Origin: Ostrinia nubilalis
Lineage: Eukaryota; Arthropoda; Insecta; Lepidoptera; Crambidae
DNA length: 64,000 nucleotides
Assembly (NCBI RefSeq): GCF_963855985.1
Contig: NC_087110.1
Coordinates: 8,113,001 to 8,177,000, forward strand
Direction: 5' to 3'
The notes under the pieces were generated by a model. That model did no database searches and had not been told where the DNA came from. It was given only the letters and a program-made list of their open reading frames with translations. A program made the position numbers and the translations under genes. Shown piece after piece: positions 11,192-21,206 of the stretch; within the stretch, counting starts at the first letter, position 1; every line of letters starts with the position of its first letter.

Positions 11192-11629
11192 TGGCCTGTA
11201 TCTCCTGTTCAAAATATAATTAATAAATAAGTGCAATTAGTACTTAATAATTTCTAAACTGCCGAAGTTGTCATTTTCTTGATGAAAAATGATGATTTCT
11301 ATGTTTTGGTTAATTTATAAAAACTGAGAAGAACTGCTCGTTTCTTTGTTTGATTATTTCATTAACTAATACATAACAATAAATATAAAAAATAAAGAAA
11401 CATGTTTTTATAAAGAGATGTCTTCTTTTTTTACTCCATAAAATGGCTTACGTATGTAATCCGCGCGACCATTAACGTAATATTTTAGAGCGCGACCACC
11501 GTAGGGTTAATACGGTTTTTTTTATTAGATAGAGAGATTCAAGAGGAATATACTTAGCACCCGTGTGAAGCCGGGGCGAGCTAGTAGGTAATTATTATAA
11601 AAGGTAATAGAGACGTATAGCACGCAAAA

Positions 11630-11861
11630 CTGACGGCTAATACGGCAGCAAGGTTACCCTTCAAGTGCCAGCTTCCCGCAATGGAATGGCCACGTACAGC
11701 GCAGCGTAGGACGTACACCCACAAGGTGTGACGACCTCATAAAGGTAGCAGGAAAGCGCTGGATGCGGCCCCTATCAACCGGCCAATCTGGAAATCATTG
11801 GGGGAGGCCTATGTTCAGCAGTGAATGTCCTGTGGCTTAGAAATGATGATAATGATGATGA
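11630..11861 (+). repeat. RTE-like LINE 3' end with (GAT)n tail
   Basis: CTGACGGCTAATACGGCAGC through GGTAGCAGGAAAGCGCTGG and GGGGGAGGCCTATGTTCAGC matches the RTE C-terminus, ending in ATGATGATAATGATGATG. The frame is interrupted. Confidence 0.75.
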
Positions 11862-12135
11862 CTGATGAGTGACTGACATAGACCACAGAATCGCTAAAAT
11901 CAAGTGGCAGTGGGCGGGGCACACAGCTCGTAGAGCTGATGGCCGCTGGGGCAGAAAACTTCTCGAGTGGCGACCACGAGCCGGAAGACGTAGTGTGGGC
12001 AGGTGGACCGACGATCTGGTGAAGGTCGCGGGAGGTGCCTGGATGCGGGCGGCGTAGGACCGGTGTTTGTGAAAAACCTTGAGGGAGGCCTTTGTACAGC
12101 AGTGGACGTCTTTCAAACGAATGATGATGAATAGA
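11862..12135 (+). pseudogene. RTE-like LINE C-terminus, second subfamily
   Basis: An open stretch from about 11869 to 12057 encodes the diagnostic order I-A-K-I-K-W-Q-W-A-G-H, then a G-R-W-G-R-K-L-L-E-W-R-P-R segment and R-W-T-D-D-L-V-K-V-A-G. This segment follows the RT thumb in RTE-type LINEs. It is 5'-truncated and has a short deletion before R-W-T-D-D. It follows the previous RTE end head to tail and differs in wording (CGACCACGAGCCGGAAGACG), so it is a second subfamily. Confidence 0.8.
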
Positions 12136-12537
12136 CTAGGGTCACCAAATATCATTGTGTCCTTTACAAAACGACCCCAGCATAACCCGTGACCCCTAAC
12201 GAAGGCCACGATGTTACATTATTTACTTTAAACTACTCTAACTACTAAACTTACTTGTACTTGTATCATTTGGCTAACAAGGAAACTTCTTACTCAGTAA
12301 TGAAGTAATTAAGTTCATAATTATTTAACAGGGGCAAATAATTTAAAGGCGTTTTTATAACCTGAAATAGTGGCTGAAAGGAACGCGTTTCCTAGGCAGT
12401 GTTTCCGGGGCGCGATTCATTTTCTCGGGTACCTTGGGGTGGTTTTGAATAACTGAAACACCTTCAGGGTAATTTGAAATTGTATTACTTTCCCTGTTAC
12501 ATGGTTAGAACAATAGAAACAAACATTAATTTGCTTG
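12136..12537. other. No recognised feature
   Basis: No repeat landmark or coding signal was seen. Confidence 0.4.
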
Positions 12538-12765
12538 TTTTCTGCGCGCTTCTTCTCAGCACTTGCCAAATGTTAATAATTTCGAAGCGCTGGTAGGGCA
12601 AAAAGATTATGAGACATGTGAAGGCTCCATAAGAGCAAAACTTTTAAAGATTTTTTTTAATAAGTCTTTTATTTTAAATTTTTTATTTTTTATATTTGAC
12701 GATTCGTAAGCACTATTTTTAATAGTCCATGCAATTAAAGGAATTTTGATTTTGACTTTGACAGT
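12538..12765 (+). repeat. FamH LINE 3' end
   Basis: TTTCTGCGCGCTTCTTCTCA, then GCGCTGGTAGGGC, and finally a TTTGATTTTGACTTTGACA tail. The arrangement (conserved 3' block, then a simple T/G/A-rich tail) is that of a LINE 3' end. Five other copies are in the window. Confidence 0.6.
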
Positions 12766-12989
12766 GAGTGTGAGTTAAATCGTACCTACGAAAAGTTAAA
12801 ACTGTTCATATGTACTCGTTGTTATAAACGGTATTACTTAGGTATGTTATGTATTGTACTTTTTACATTAATGAAACTTAAATTACATTTATTATGGACC
12901 CATAAATATAATATGAAAATGTACTTTGTCCCTGCCATTTCATCTCACAATTTTATTGGAAATCTGTAAATGATTCTTTATTATCATTA

Positions 12990-13120
12990 TTTCAGCTACA
13001 GGACGTCTACTGCTGAACATAGGCCTCCCCCAAGGATTTCCATATATTGACCGGTTGGTAGCGACCTTCATCCAATGCCTTCCTGCTACCTGAATACCAT
13101 TATGTCGTGGGACCACCTTG
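12990..13120 (-). repeat. RTE-like LINE 3' end, antisense
   Basis: The plus strand reads GGACGTCTACTGCTGAACAT then AGGCCTCCCCCAAGG and CCTTCCTGCTACC, the complement of the RTE terminus. Confidence 0.75.
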
Positions 13121-13131
13121 AGGGTGACTGA

Positions 13132-13198
13132 TTCCCGTTTTCGCCATCAATCCCTATGGTAACACATAACAGGAACATTGTTTTCATAGGGGTCACTT
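13132..13198. repeat. FamC MITE with internal deletion
   Basis: TTTTCGCCATCAATCCCTAT runs straight into GGTAACACATAACAGGAAC and TTTCATAGGGGTCACTT. The left arm is shortened and the right terminal block is missing. Confidence 0.6.
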
Positions 13199-13217
13199 CT
13201 GACTATGTATTGACTGA

Positions 13218-13369
13218 CGCCCGTATTCACAAACTACGCTTGCTCAAGTGAAGCAGAAAATCGAACGCACAGCGTTGAATAGAGCTCTGTGATTGGTTCG
13301 TGTGTCATCCTGTGCGTCCACGGCCACTGTGAGACCTTATAGTCATTAGTAATGTTTGTAAATACGAGC
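13218..13369. mobile_element. FamB MITE
   Basis: CGCCCGTATTCACAAAC at the left, TGTTTGTAAATACGAGCT at the right, with the family core GTGATTGGTTCGTGTGTCA. TTGACTG occurs just outside both ends (13210-13216 and 13370-13376). This could be a longer duplication or coincidence, as other copies show TTA or TA. Confidence 0.75.
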
Positions 13370-13689
13370 TTGACTGTATAATAACGCAATGATTCTGTTG
13401 CTACAATTCTGCAAACCATACAACGTCACGTGACCAGAAAACTATATTAATTAATCTAAAAGCTGAAACCCAGCGCATTACCAAATAGCCCGGAACTGTT
13501 TCTTTCCTGTACGTTTGTCACAACTCACAATATACGTCCATATTCCTTGTAAGATACGTCGGAGAATTGGTCGACAATTGTGTCGGTGATAGAAAACGAC
13601 GAATGGCGGTCCAAATGACACAATATAGCTGGACTTAGTAGACCCGTTTACTTTGAAACAACGGATCCAGTATTTTGTTTGTCTTCACT

Positions 13690-14110
13690 TTTTAAATCGG
13701 GGTCGCACTGGCTGACTCGTCATCCGAGGGACGTGGGTTCGAGACGAAGAACAAGGTTAATTCTATCTTTATTTTATAATTATCGAAACGTTTAATAATG
13801 ACATTTCCACCAAACTCAATGTGTACATTAATTTCTTTTGAAACTATTAAGATCGTCGTTCTGTCTCCTTCCTAAAGTTGTTGTGCCCTAACTGGGTCCA
13901 CATTGTATAACTGCCTAAATTGTAAGACCTAATGTGAATGCTAATGTGGTTATGCTATAAACGATTGAGTATTGAGTACTGAGACCCGGCGCCGCTTGAC
14001 TATAATTCTTGTGGTGAGCTTGAGCCTACTTACAACACAAGCATAATTTAGCTTAGTGCGAGGGGCTTACGTGACTATTTGGTACGTTGGGCTATTTATT
14101 CTTTACAAAA
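13690..14110 (+). mobile_element. tRNA-derived SINE, interrupted
   Basis: Left part GGGTCGCACTGGCTGACTCG to GTGGGTTCGAGAC includes the B-box-like GGTTCGA. The right part from 13981 (GAGACCCGGCGCCGCTTGAC, then TTGTGGTGAGC and AGCTTAGTGCGAGGGGC) continues the same SINE as the copy at 35153. The two halves are separated by 235 bp flanked by GAGAC on both sides. Confidence 0.7.
13746..13980. mobile_element. Unclassified 235-bp insertion with 5-bp target duplication
   Basis: Bounded exactly by GAGAC (13741-13745 and 13981-13985) inside a SINE whose empty-site sequence is known from the other copies. It starts GAAGAACAAGG and ends GAGTATTGAGTACT. There are no clear terminal inverted repeats, no TG..CA ends, no poly(A) and no reading frame. 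I do not recognise it. Confidence 0.6.
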
Positions 14111-14865
14111 AAACATGTTTAACAGAAACCTAAGCTTTCTCAAGTAATCAGTCTGGTGTAAATTTTATGACAAGTCGCTTTTACTGCTGCGCTAAGTCCT
14201 GTTTTCTCTTCAATGTTATCTGACAGACTTTCTACAAGCTAAACACTGAAATCTGACATTGTAATAATAGACGTGACTTAGCAACAAAACTGCTTAGCCT
14301 TAGGCTTTCCCGTACATAATACCATTAGCAACTTTACACTACACCTCTACAAAATCTCGTCGTACGAGAAACATTTCTGCATAGTAGTATCACGAGATGC
14401 TAGGACACCTTTTTGTTCCCCAGTCGATGAAGCACCTGATGTCGTGCCCTGAGTGCCCGAGCAACTGCACGCAGGAGGATTTAATGAATGCCGCTGACAA
14501 CGCCACTCTTGTGGCGGAGTTTTGGGCTGACACTGTGTAAGTTTGTTGTCGACACGATAAGAAGAAGGACATTTTTTTCTAACAAAGTTAGTAAAACTGA
14601 ACAATGACGCTATGCAGAAATCAATCTAAATCCAAGGCATTACTGCATACTTTTATTCTACAACCATAATGCTTGCTTCGCGTGACACAGAAGGTTGCGT
14701 CACAACACTGTATTATGTCAACTTTACTTTCAGTAATATCCCGGATTCCCGGTACTGTCCTTGAGTTTGCTACCAACTGATCGCTGACAAATTATGTGTT
14801 CCGGTGGGGTGAACGATTTTGTCTTATTCACAAATCAAACATTAACGGCCTTATTACAATAAGAC
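14111..14865. other. No recognised feature
   Basis: Contains a GC-richer patch (about 14395-14530) with a short minus-strand frame lacking any recognisable motif. Not called as a gene. Confidence 0.4.
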
Positions 14866-15012
14866 ACGCGCGTATTCACAAATATTACTATGAGGTCTCA
14901 CAGTGCGCGTGGACGCACAGGGTCACACACGAACTAATCTCAGAGGTCTATTCAACGATGTGCGTTCGAGTTGATTCTTCACTTATGCAAGCATCGTTTG
15001 TGAATACGGGTG
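14866..15012. mobile_element. FamB MITE
   Basis: CGCGCGTATTCACAAATATT to TGTGAATACGGGTG, followed by TTA. It carries GGTCTCACAGTGCGCGTGGA in the inverse orientation to the copy at 5331. Confidence 0.8.
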
Positions 15013-15267
15013 TTAGACTCTGGTTGAACTCTGGTTTAAATTGGTATATTGATATTTAGTATGGAAATGTCATTTTAAACCAGTGTTCGTAAACAACAAT
15101 AATGTGTGTTCACATGCCAGTTAAGTTTTGCGGGATCCTGCATTACGGAATCCCGAAAAACTGGATTGGTGGGTACAATCCCTTATTTTGACACATCAAA
15201 CATGAAAGGTCAATGTTTGACTCTTAATGTGTGTTCACAAGAAAATCAAACTCCAAAATTAATTATA

Positions 15268-15425
15268 GAATAGTGACTGAGTTTCTTGCGCTGCTTCTTC
15301 TCAGCACTGGCCCATTTATTGTCCCGAAGTAGTGGTAGGGTTAATATTGGGACGTGAAAAAGTGCTTTTTAAAAGCCTATTTGCAAAAATAAATGAGTTT
15401 TATAAGATTTTTTTATTTTCTTACC
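15268..15425 (+). repeat. FamH LINE 3' end
   Basis: TGACTGAGTTTCTTGCGCTG then CTTCTTCTCAGCACTGGCCC and GTAGTGGTAGGGTTAATATT, followed by the tail GCAAAAATAAATGAGTTTTA. Confidence 0.7.
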
Positions 15426-15978
15426 GCCTACATTTAGTTAAATCCAGGTGTACCTATTTAATGTTGGAAAATATTTACCTTACAATCATCGGCAGCATTT
15501 TTTATTAAAGTGATTTGTCACTGTAAGTTTTCTTCTCATTATAAGAAAGAAAAAATTGTGTTTTTTATCTAAACGTTACGTAGTGTGGGCAGTTTTTTCT
15601 TGTTTCCACGAGCGATTTTTGTCTGCATTTTGCTTCAATATCAAACCTATTATTTCCTATTTATTTTTATTACAAGCTTTATATTGACTTCACTAGTTAG
15701 TATGTGTGGGACAAATCTTGCAACTGAATTTAAGACCACTTCTCCTCAACCGACTGAGCTGAAATTTGGTATACTTATGTAAGTACGATGACAATGCAAT
15801 GTTATGGTACCATTGAGCTGGTCTGATGATGGAGTCAGGAGGTGGACATAGGAACTCCTAAACGAAACGGCGGAAATTTTGCGAGTTTGGGTTCGTTGGA
15901 TTCGACTTCCCGAGCACTTTGGTGCTATAATGATGACCAGGGCCCAGAGATTGAGATACAACTAAAAAGTGTAAAATA
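15426..15978. other. AT-rich spacer
   Basis: No repeat family or gene recognised. Short frames on both strands carry no motif. Confidence 0.4.
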
Positions 15979-16191
15979 AAATTATATTAAAAAACCTTTT
16001 TTTAAAACAAGCTTTATCCTGAAATGCAGTTTGCAGTTAGGTTCCAAAAATTTCGAAAGCTTGTAGCGCAAACAGAGAAAAAGATAAATAAATTCCATGC
16101 GCGATACAAGCTTTCGAAATTCTTGGAACCTAACTGCAAACTGCATTTCAGGATAAAGCTTGTTTTTAAAAAAGGTTTTTTAATATAATTT
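15979..16191. repeat. Long hairpin, about 85-bp arms
   Basis: AAATTATATTAAAAAACC and the following AAACAAGCTTTATCCTGAAA down to TTTCGAAAGCTTG (16063) are repeated in inverse from 16107 (CAAGCTTTCGAAATTCTTGG) to 16191, with only a handful of mismatches. The loop is 43 bases (16064-16106). Its ends are not those of any other family here. It may be a MITE that amplified as a hairpin; transcribed RNA would be a dsRNA substrate. Confidence 0.85.
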
Positions 16192-16464
16192 AAACTGTGT
16201 CTAATACGATGGGGTTAACAGGAGTGCGTTACCAGCACTGAAATCGCTGTTTCTCGTGAACGGCTATGGTAAGATAGAAGTTTGTTTTTTACGCAAATTA
16301 CCGTTTATCTTTATGGTTAGAATTAATAAGGTTTGCTAGTTTTGTTGGTTATTTGTATCGAACTAGTATTTTGACGTCAAAGCCAAAAATATCTAGGTTA
16401 TCAAAAAACTGTGGTATGGCAGTTTCGCTGTTGTCATAAAATATGCGCATAAGGTGAAAAATTT

Positions 16465-16579
16465 AGGCCGAGTTACACCAACTTACTTTAACCGTAACTA
16501 TGACAATAACCGGTGATTTGAATGGAGTTTGACAGATTTGACGTTTGTCAAAGTTAAAGTAAGATGGTGCAACTCAGCC
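16465..16579. mobile_element. FamA MITE with TTA duplication
   Basis: GGCCGAGTTACACCA to TGGTGCAACTCAGCC, flanked by TTA (16462-16464 and 16580-16582). The core GACAGATTTGACGTTTGTCA is present. It abuts a FamB element at the shared TTA. Confidence 0.85.
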
Positions 16580-16582
16580 TTA

Positions 16583-16701
16583 CGCCCGTATTCACTTACA
16601 TTACTATGAGGTCTCACAGTGCGCACACGAATCTCACAGATCTATTCTATTTGCTGCTTCTTTCTCTCTCTTATTTGATCTATCTTTTGTGAATACGGGC
16701 G
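16583..16701. mobile_element. FamB MITE, internally shortened
   Basis: CGCCCGTATTCACTTACATT to GTGAATACGGGCG with TTA on both sides (16580-16582, 16702-16704). The left TTA is also the right TTA of the adjacent FamA element. Confidence 0.85.
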
Positions 16702-17156
16702 TTAGTCACTGTTCATTTCTTTCTTTTATACAATAGTTCTTGTGGTAACGAAACAGCCAAGCCTCATATTTCCTGAGCACTGCCTAAATGTATAGGTACT
16801 GGTTTGAGTACACCACATGACGCAAAAATAATAAGTTTTCTTTCCCATTTGGGCTGATTAAATATCTTACAAATCGCAATTTGCGTTTTGTCCTAATTTC
16901 CAGTGCCTTTATGATAAAATATTATGTAATAATCGAAGTTGGTATTTACTTCGTTAATATTGGATCTATGATTTATGATCATCCCATTAAACGCTTCATC
17001 GTAAAAAATGACGCGAAAACTTAACGTGGGGCAATTTTAAAAGTTTACCTTCTCTAGTGGACAATTAATCATTTACTTCGCCCTTAGGCTGTGGTTTTAT
17101 TGTGGTCAAGCGGGTAGGAGAGAAAAAAAAGGAAATAGATACAAACTTGCTTTTGC

Positions 17157-17345
17157 CTGTGACTTTGTCTGCCTGAATTTCGTCTGTCACAGAAAGACGG
17201 TTCTTGATTCCATGTTTCCAAAAACCGGGATAAAAACTATCCCTTTTTGGCTGGGTCTTAAGCTATCTCCATGACAAATTTCATCTAAACGGGATTTAAG
17301 AAAAAGTCTGAGATAAACTGAGTATAATAGTTCAGTAGAGAGCTA
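17157..17345 (+). repeat. FamG-type retroposon, decayed
   Basis: TCGTCTGTCACAGAAAGACG, AAAAACCGGGATAAAAACTA and ATGACAAATTTCATCTAAAC follow the FamG order. The GC-rich head is lost. Confidence 0.6.
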
Positions 17346-17949
17346 ATGTAAATGTTAGGCTGAACAAAGTAAAAGAAATATAATGCAGACAATACGTAAT
17401 AACGCTCACTAAGAATTCTTCGTAGGGAGTAGGTAGTCGCCGATCATCCACGACCGCTCGCGAACAAACACTGCTCACGAACCTAAGTTCGCGCACGCTC
17501 GCTTCGTCCCTACCTTTAAGCCCTCTGAAGTCGAATCGTCCGATGTCTACGTGTAGACCCTGCTCAGCTGTTCACCTCCTCTTTTGATGATGATTTCCTC
17601 ACAAAAATAGAAAAATAAGCTAGTTTGCTCTGATGCAACGTACCCCCAGCCTTACATTCTAACAACAGCTCTATTAGTCGTCCGCTTCCACCGTACTAAT
17701 GTCCTTTCTGAAACTTTAATTTGTCTTTGTCCAGATCGGCCGTTTGTTTAACTTTCATAAAAGTTACGGTGGATGTCAATTTGAGTGGCTTTCTTATTGA
17801 TGGAGATGGAATTATTCTAGTTGATGTAATATATCGTATTTTGAGTAAGTGTAATAAAACTTGGAGGAAAATACAAACCAAGTGCTATAAGAAACCTATA
17901 AAATTCAAAGAGGTTTTCCTTAAAATATCATGATGATTTTTTATGAACC
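17346..17949. other. No recognised gene
   Basis: Holds a GC-rich patch at 17423-17512 bounded by GTAGGGA and TCCCTAC. This may be a small inverted-repeat element, but the arms do not extend far. Confidence 0.35.
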
Positions 17950-18082
17950 TAAAACTCATAAAACTTTTTTGCAAATAGACTTTTAAAAAACACTTTTACA
18001 CGTCCCAGTATTAACCCTACCACTGCTTCGGGACCATAAATGAGCCAGTGCTGAGAAGAAGCAGCGCAAGAAACTTAGTCAC
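17950..18082 (-). repeat. FamH LINE 3' end, antisense
   Basis: The plus strand shows AACCCTACCACTGCTTCGGG, then CCAGTGCTGAGAAGAAGCAG and CGCAAGAAACTTAGTCAC, the complement of FamH, preceded by its A/T tail. Confidence 0.7.
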
Positions 18083-18594
18083 GATAACACAGGTACATAT
18101 GCGGAGGCATTTCGAGGAAATCATTGGGGGAGCCCAATGCATCCATTGACTACCCGCTTTGTGAAGTATTTATGAGGTCGTCTGTCTACCTTCTATATTC
18201 TGCGTCGCATAGTCACGTAAATAATATACTATGTTACTAAATTATTCGCGCATATAGAGTTTCATCTGGCAAAATAATGATGTGAAAATTGATAAAGGAT
18301 GATGGGCACAAATGTATGGAAAGTGGTACCCGCTCCAATAGCCATAACCAATATATATTTTAAAAGGCCTTTAGATGTAGGAAAATGTCTGCTATGGGGC
18401 CAGTTCTAATTCACGTTTTGAAAGCAGTAATTCCACTAAGTATTATAATGAAACTATAACAGATCATCCATGTATACGAGTATGTATTATGACTACAATC
18501 TATTAATATAACTAAAAGAAGCATTGAAAAGGAAAGGATTATACCTACGATGAACTACCCAAGCTATTAGCCCTTTATTCGCTTTCATCATAAT

Positions 18595-18745
18595 CATCAT
18601 GATCATTTTAGCCGTAGGACGTCCAGTTGAACATAGGCCTCCCCCAATGATTTCCACAATGGCCGGTTGGTGGCGGCCTGCATCCAGCGCCTTCCCGCTA
18701 CCTTTATGAGGTCGTCGGTCCATCTTGTAGGTGGACTTATTGGGT
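18595..18745 (-). repeat. RTE-like LINE 3' end, antisense
   Basis: An ATCATCATGATCA tract, then GTAGGACGTCCAGTTGAACA, AGGCCTCCCCCAATGATTT and GCCTTCCCGCTACC. It ends near GTAGGTGGAC, so it is 5'-truncated to about 140 bp. Confidence 0.8.
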
Positions 18746-18805
18746 CTTGTGGGTTTATTCGCTTTAGCAACTCATAATAAAACCCTTAAGAATTAATAAA
18801 ACTTT

Positions 18806-18940
18806 AACCCCTTTATTAATAAAAGTTACACCCTAGTTGAAGTAAGTAGTAAGTAAGTAGCTTAAATTGTCATTTGGTATGGAAATGTCATTTTAATCCA
18901 AGGTTCTTCCTAGGTGTAACTTTTTATTAATAAGGGGGTA
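18806..18940. mobile_element. TIR element TAACCCCTTTATTAATAAAA
   Basis: The left end TAACCCCTTTATTAATAAAA continues into GTTACACCC. The right end is its complement, GGTGTAACTTTTTATTAATA then AGGGGGTA. About 135 bp, non-coding. Confidence 0.75.
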
Positions 18941-19077
18941 GTACTTCTTTAAATAAAAATATTTTTTTCACAATTATCACCATCAATAATTTTAGAGTTA
19001 AGGAAGGATGCTGCAGTAGTAAACCCTTCCTGCCTCGCATAACCTAAGTACCATACGATGGACACGTATGATACTTC

Positions 19078-19255
19078 TTCTTCTTCTTCCTCGGTCCCTC
19101 ACTGATGAGGATCGCGACCACAGATAGTGTTCCTCTACAGACTGCGGTCATAAGCTGTGTGGACCGCACGATGCAAACTCCCGCCCACCGTCTTCCTCAC
19201 CGCGTCCTACCATCTCGTCGGTGCCCTGCCCCGAGCGCGTCTGCCTTCCATGCTG
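19078..19255 (-). repeat. LINE/SINE end with (CTT)n tail, antisense
   Basis: CTTCTTCTTCTTCCTCGGTC then CCTCACTGATGAGGATCGCG, GACTGCGGTCATAAGC and GTCTTCCTCACCGCGTCC. I recognise this as a common lepidopteran dispersed repeat, with its GAA-type tail on the minus strand. Confidence 0.55.
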
Positions 19256-19275
19256 TATGATACTTAGGTTGCACA

Positions 19276-19525
19276 AAAAGTATCTTTATCTTCTAACGCA
19301 ACCAGATCTGAGGCTGGTGGCCATAGTAAATGTTGTTCGTCTTGGTAAGACCTTTCAAATGACACTACAAACATAACTATTGGAGCCGGGTACCATTCTG
19401 CAAAAAAGTATGTATATCTTCATACACAACCAGATCTGAGGCTGGTGGTCATAGTAAAAGTTGTTCATCTTGGTAAGACCTTTCAAACGATACTAGACAC
19501 ATATCTATTGGAGCCGGGTACCATT
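19276..19525. repeat. Tandem duplication of a 124-bp unit
   Basis: AACCAGATCTGAGGCTGGTG, CTTGGTAAGACCTTTCAAA and TATTGGAGCCGGGTACCATT occur in the same order in two adjacent units (about 19276-19399 and 19400-19525) with about 10 percent divergence. Confidence 0.75.
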
Positions 19526-19972
19526 TTGCCCATTGTCCTTTCATTGTCAATTTTTTAAAAAGCTCTTTATATTGTGAAATAGAATGAATCCAGTTAAATA
19601 AAGGTCAGCTTCAGTTATCAGCGAAAAAAACTATTTGTGAAAAAGAGAAAATAAAGTTAGAAATACAAATAGGTACGTGTAATCTTATTGAAGTTTCAAT
19701 TTGTATTTTGATATATTCGAATACACTTTTTATATAAAAATTGAGGATAACGTTTGACTTATTATTTCAAATAAAGACACGATAATTTCTTAAAATTAGC
19801 AAATTAAATATTTCAATGCCAATATTCATTCCAGTTGTCTCAAAAAGAAACTCTGTTATTTGTTAAAGCTTGCCTTTTGCCCGAGTAAATACGCCTTAAA
19901 GCGAAATTACATTCAGAAGGTCCAGTAAAATACAATATTATTTAAAACTTTGAAACGATAACTGTAAAAGTA
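19526..19972. other. AT-rich spacer
   Basis: Nothing recognised. Confidence 0.4.
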
Positions 19973-20101
19973 CAGTCATCGTCAAATAGTCAGTAACACC
20001 CAAAGTAGCCAAAAATTTACAAATACAATCTATTCAAATTATAAAGACGTGTTGCGAAATTATGGCTACTTTGGGTGTCACGCATTATTTGACGTAAACT
20101 G
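19973..20101. mobile_element. FamD MITE with TA duplication
   Basis: CAGTCATCGTCAAATAGTCA and, inverted at the right, GACGTAAACTG. Inner arms ACACCCAAAGTAGCC and GGCTACTTTGGGTGT are perfectly complementary. TA flanks both ends, consistent with a Tc1/mariner-type target. The second copy is at 45213. Confidence 0.8.
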
Positions 20102-20131
20102 TACCTGGATACTGGATATTTATTGCTAGAC

Positions 20132-20246
20132 TTGGTTGAGTTGCACCACCTAACTTTGACCATAACGATAACCGGTGATTTTTGTATGGAGTTTGACAGA
20201 TTTTTGACGTTTGTCAATGTTAAAGTAAAATGGTGCAACCCAGCCT
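20132..20246. mobile_element. FamA MITE
   Basis: TGGTTGAGTTGCACCACC to TGGTGCAACCCAGCC, then TTA. The core AACCGGTGATTTTTGTATGG is typical of the family. Confidence 0.8.
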
Positions 20247-20329
20247 TAAAATTTAATTTTATTAATTGTTAATAACTCATTTACCTATATTTTACAAATA
20301 AATGATTTAATTGATTGATTGATTGCGTT

Positions 20330-20794
20330 TAACCTTCTTATTGATTACTGTGTGACTATGAAAGCCAAAGATTTTCTGTTCTCAAAGAATACTACTCAAA
20401 ATCAATACCCTGTATAGTATAAGTAAGGCTACTTCATCTCCATCCAGTAGTAACGGGTTGCTTTCACACGAATAAACACAGGATCAGTGTAAACTCCACT
20501 CATTGTTCAGTGACAAATGGTCACAAATTTGAGCTCTAACTGTAGTAAAATACGGTTTAAAATAACGTCATAACAGTTAACTATGTAACGTTTATTTTAA
20601 GTGTCCTTTGTAAAATTCCGATATGTCGGTAAAAGCGGTTTTGTACCCACTGCTACTGAATTCGAGCGGAAATTCATCGTATAGAGATAACAGGGCAGTT
20701 ATAGGTAGATATTGATATTACAGTGCAAATATAGCCATGTCTGTCTGTTAGGTAATTTTGTTTATTTAATCCTTAATGTGTGTGATGTGGAAGT
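20330..20794. other. No recognised feature
   Basis: Starts after an ATTGATTGATTG microsatellite (about 20311-20326). Otherwise nothing was recognised. Confidence 0.4.
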
Positions 20795-20863
20795 CATTGA
20801 ATTTGGGAGAGGCCTATTTCCAGCAGGGGGCGTCCTATGGCTAAAATGATGATGATGATGAAT
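20795..20863 (+). repeat. RTE-like LINE 3' terminus with (GAT)n tail
   Basis: TCATTGAATTTGGGAGAGGC then CTATTTCCAGCAGGGGGCGT and ATGATGATGATGATG. A very short 5'-truncated copy. Confidence 0.7.
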
Positions 20864-20904
20864 CTTTAATGTCACATTAATGAGTGCATACTCGTAAGAG
20901 TAAG

Positions 20905-21176
20905 GGTACTTTCCCATGGCAATGAAGTTTTGCAGGATCATACATTACTGGGTCCCGCAAAACGGGATTTGTGTTTTCACACGGCAGTATCCCGTTTTTG
21001 CAGGAAAAAATGTATGCAGGAATTCCAGTTCCTGCAATCACACATGCGTTGCAGTTTTTGCAGTGGACTGCTGGACGACCGTCTCTAATGTACCAGAGGC
21101 AAATATGGAAGACTTGGTCTTCACTCCCCACGCTGGTCAGACGGGTTGGAAAGGCCTGAGCATGTAAACAAAACCT
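20905..21176 (+). repeat. Unclassified repeat sharing a block with 33963-34180
   Basis: ACCAGAGGCAAATATGGAAG then TCCCCACGCTGGTCAGACGG and GTTGGAAAGGCC is matched on the other strand near 34135-34195. The first part (TTTTGCAGGATCATACATTA) also resembles 15125-15160. No stable reading frame is shared between copies. Confidence 0.5.
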
Positions 21177-21206
21177 TAGCAACATTTATAGAAGAGGCTG
21201 ACAGAG

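Larger units (their letters stand above)
10552..11506 (+). mobile_element. Non-autonomous piggyBac-type element, 955 bp
   Basis: The element sits between two TTAA tetranucleotides (10548-10551, 11507-11510) and its ends are CCCTACAGTGGTCGCGC and, inverted, CCCTACGGTGGTCGCGC. TTAA targeting with CCCT ends is the hallmark of piggyBac. The word GGTCGCGCGGATTAC recurs subterminally (near 10560, inverted near 10750 and 11457), giving internal inverted repeats. Most of the transposase gene is missing; a short N-terminal exon remains inside. Likely an internal-deletion derivative of an autonomous element. Confidence 0.9.

Noticed and set aside
11775..12209. 144-codon minus-strand frame
   Set aside because: Antisense of two RTE LINE ends; the plus strand carries the conserved RT tail.
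14347..14604. Minus-strand frames of 60-85 codons in a GC-richer patch
   Set aside because: Two overlapping frames, no motif, no splice context and no repeat partner; more likely chance.
20877..21185. 102-codon minus-strand and 83-codon plus-strand frames
   Set aside because: They overlap each other inside a dispersed repeat whose second copy (33963-34195) does not keep either frame.
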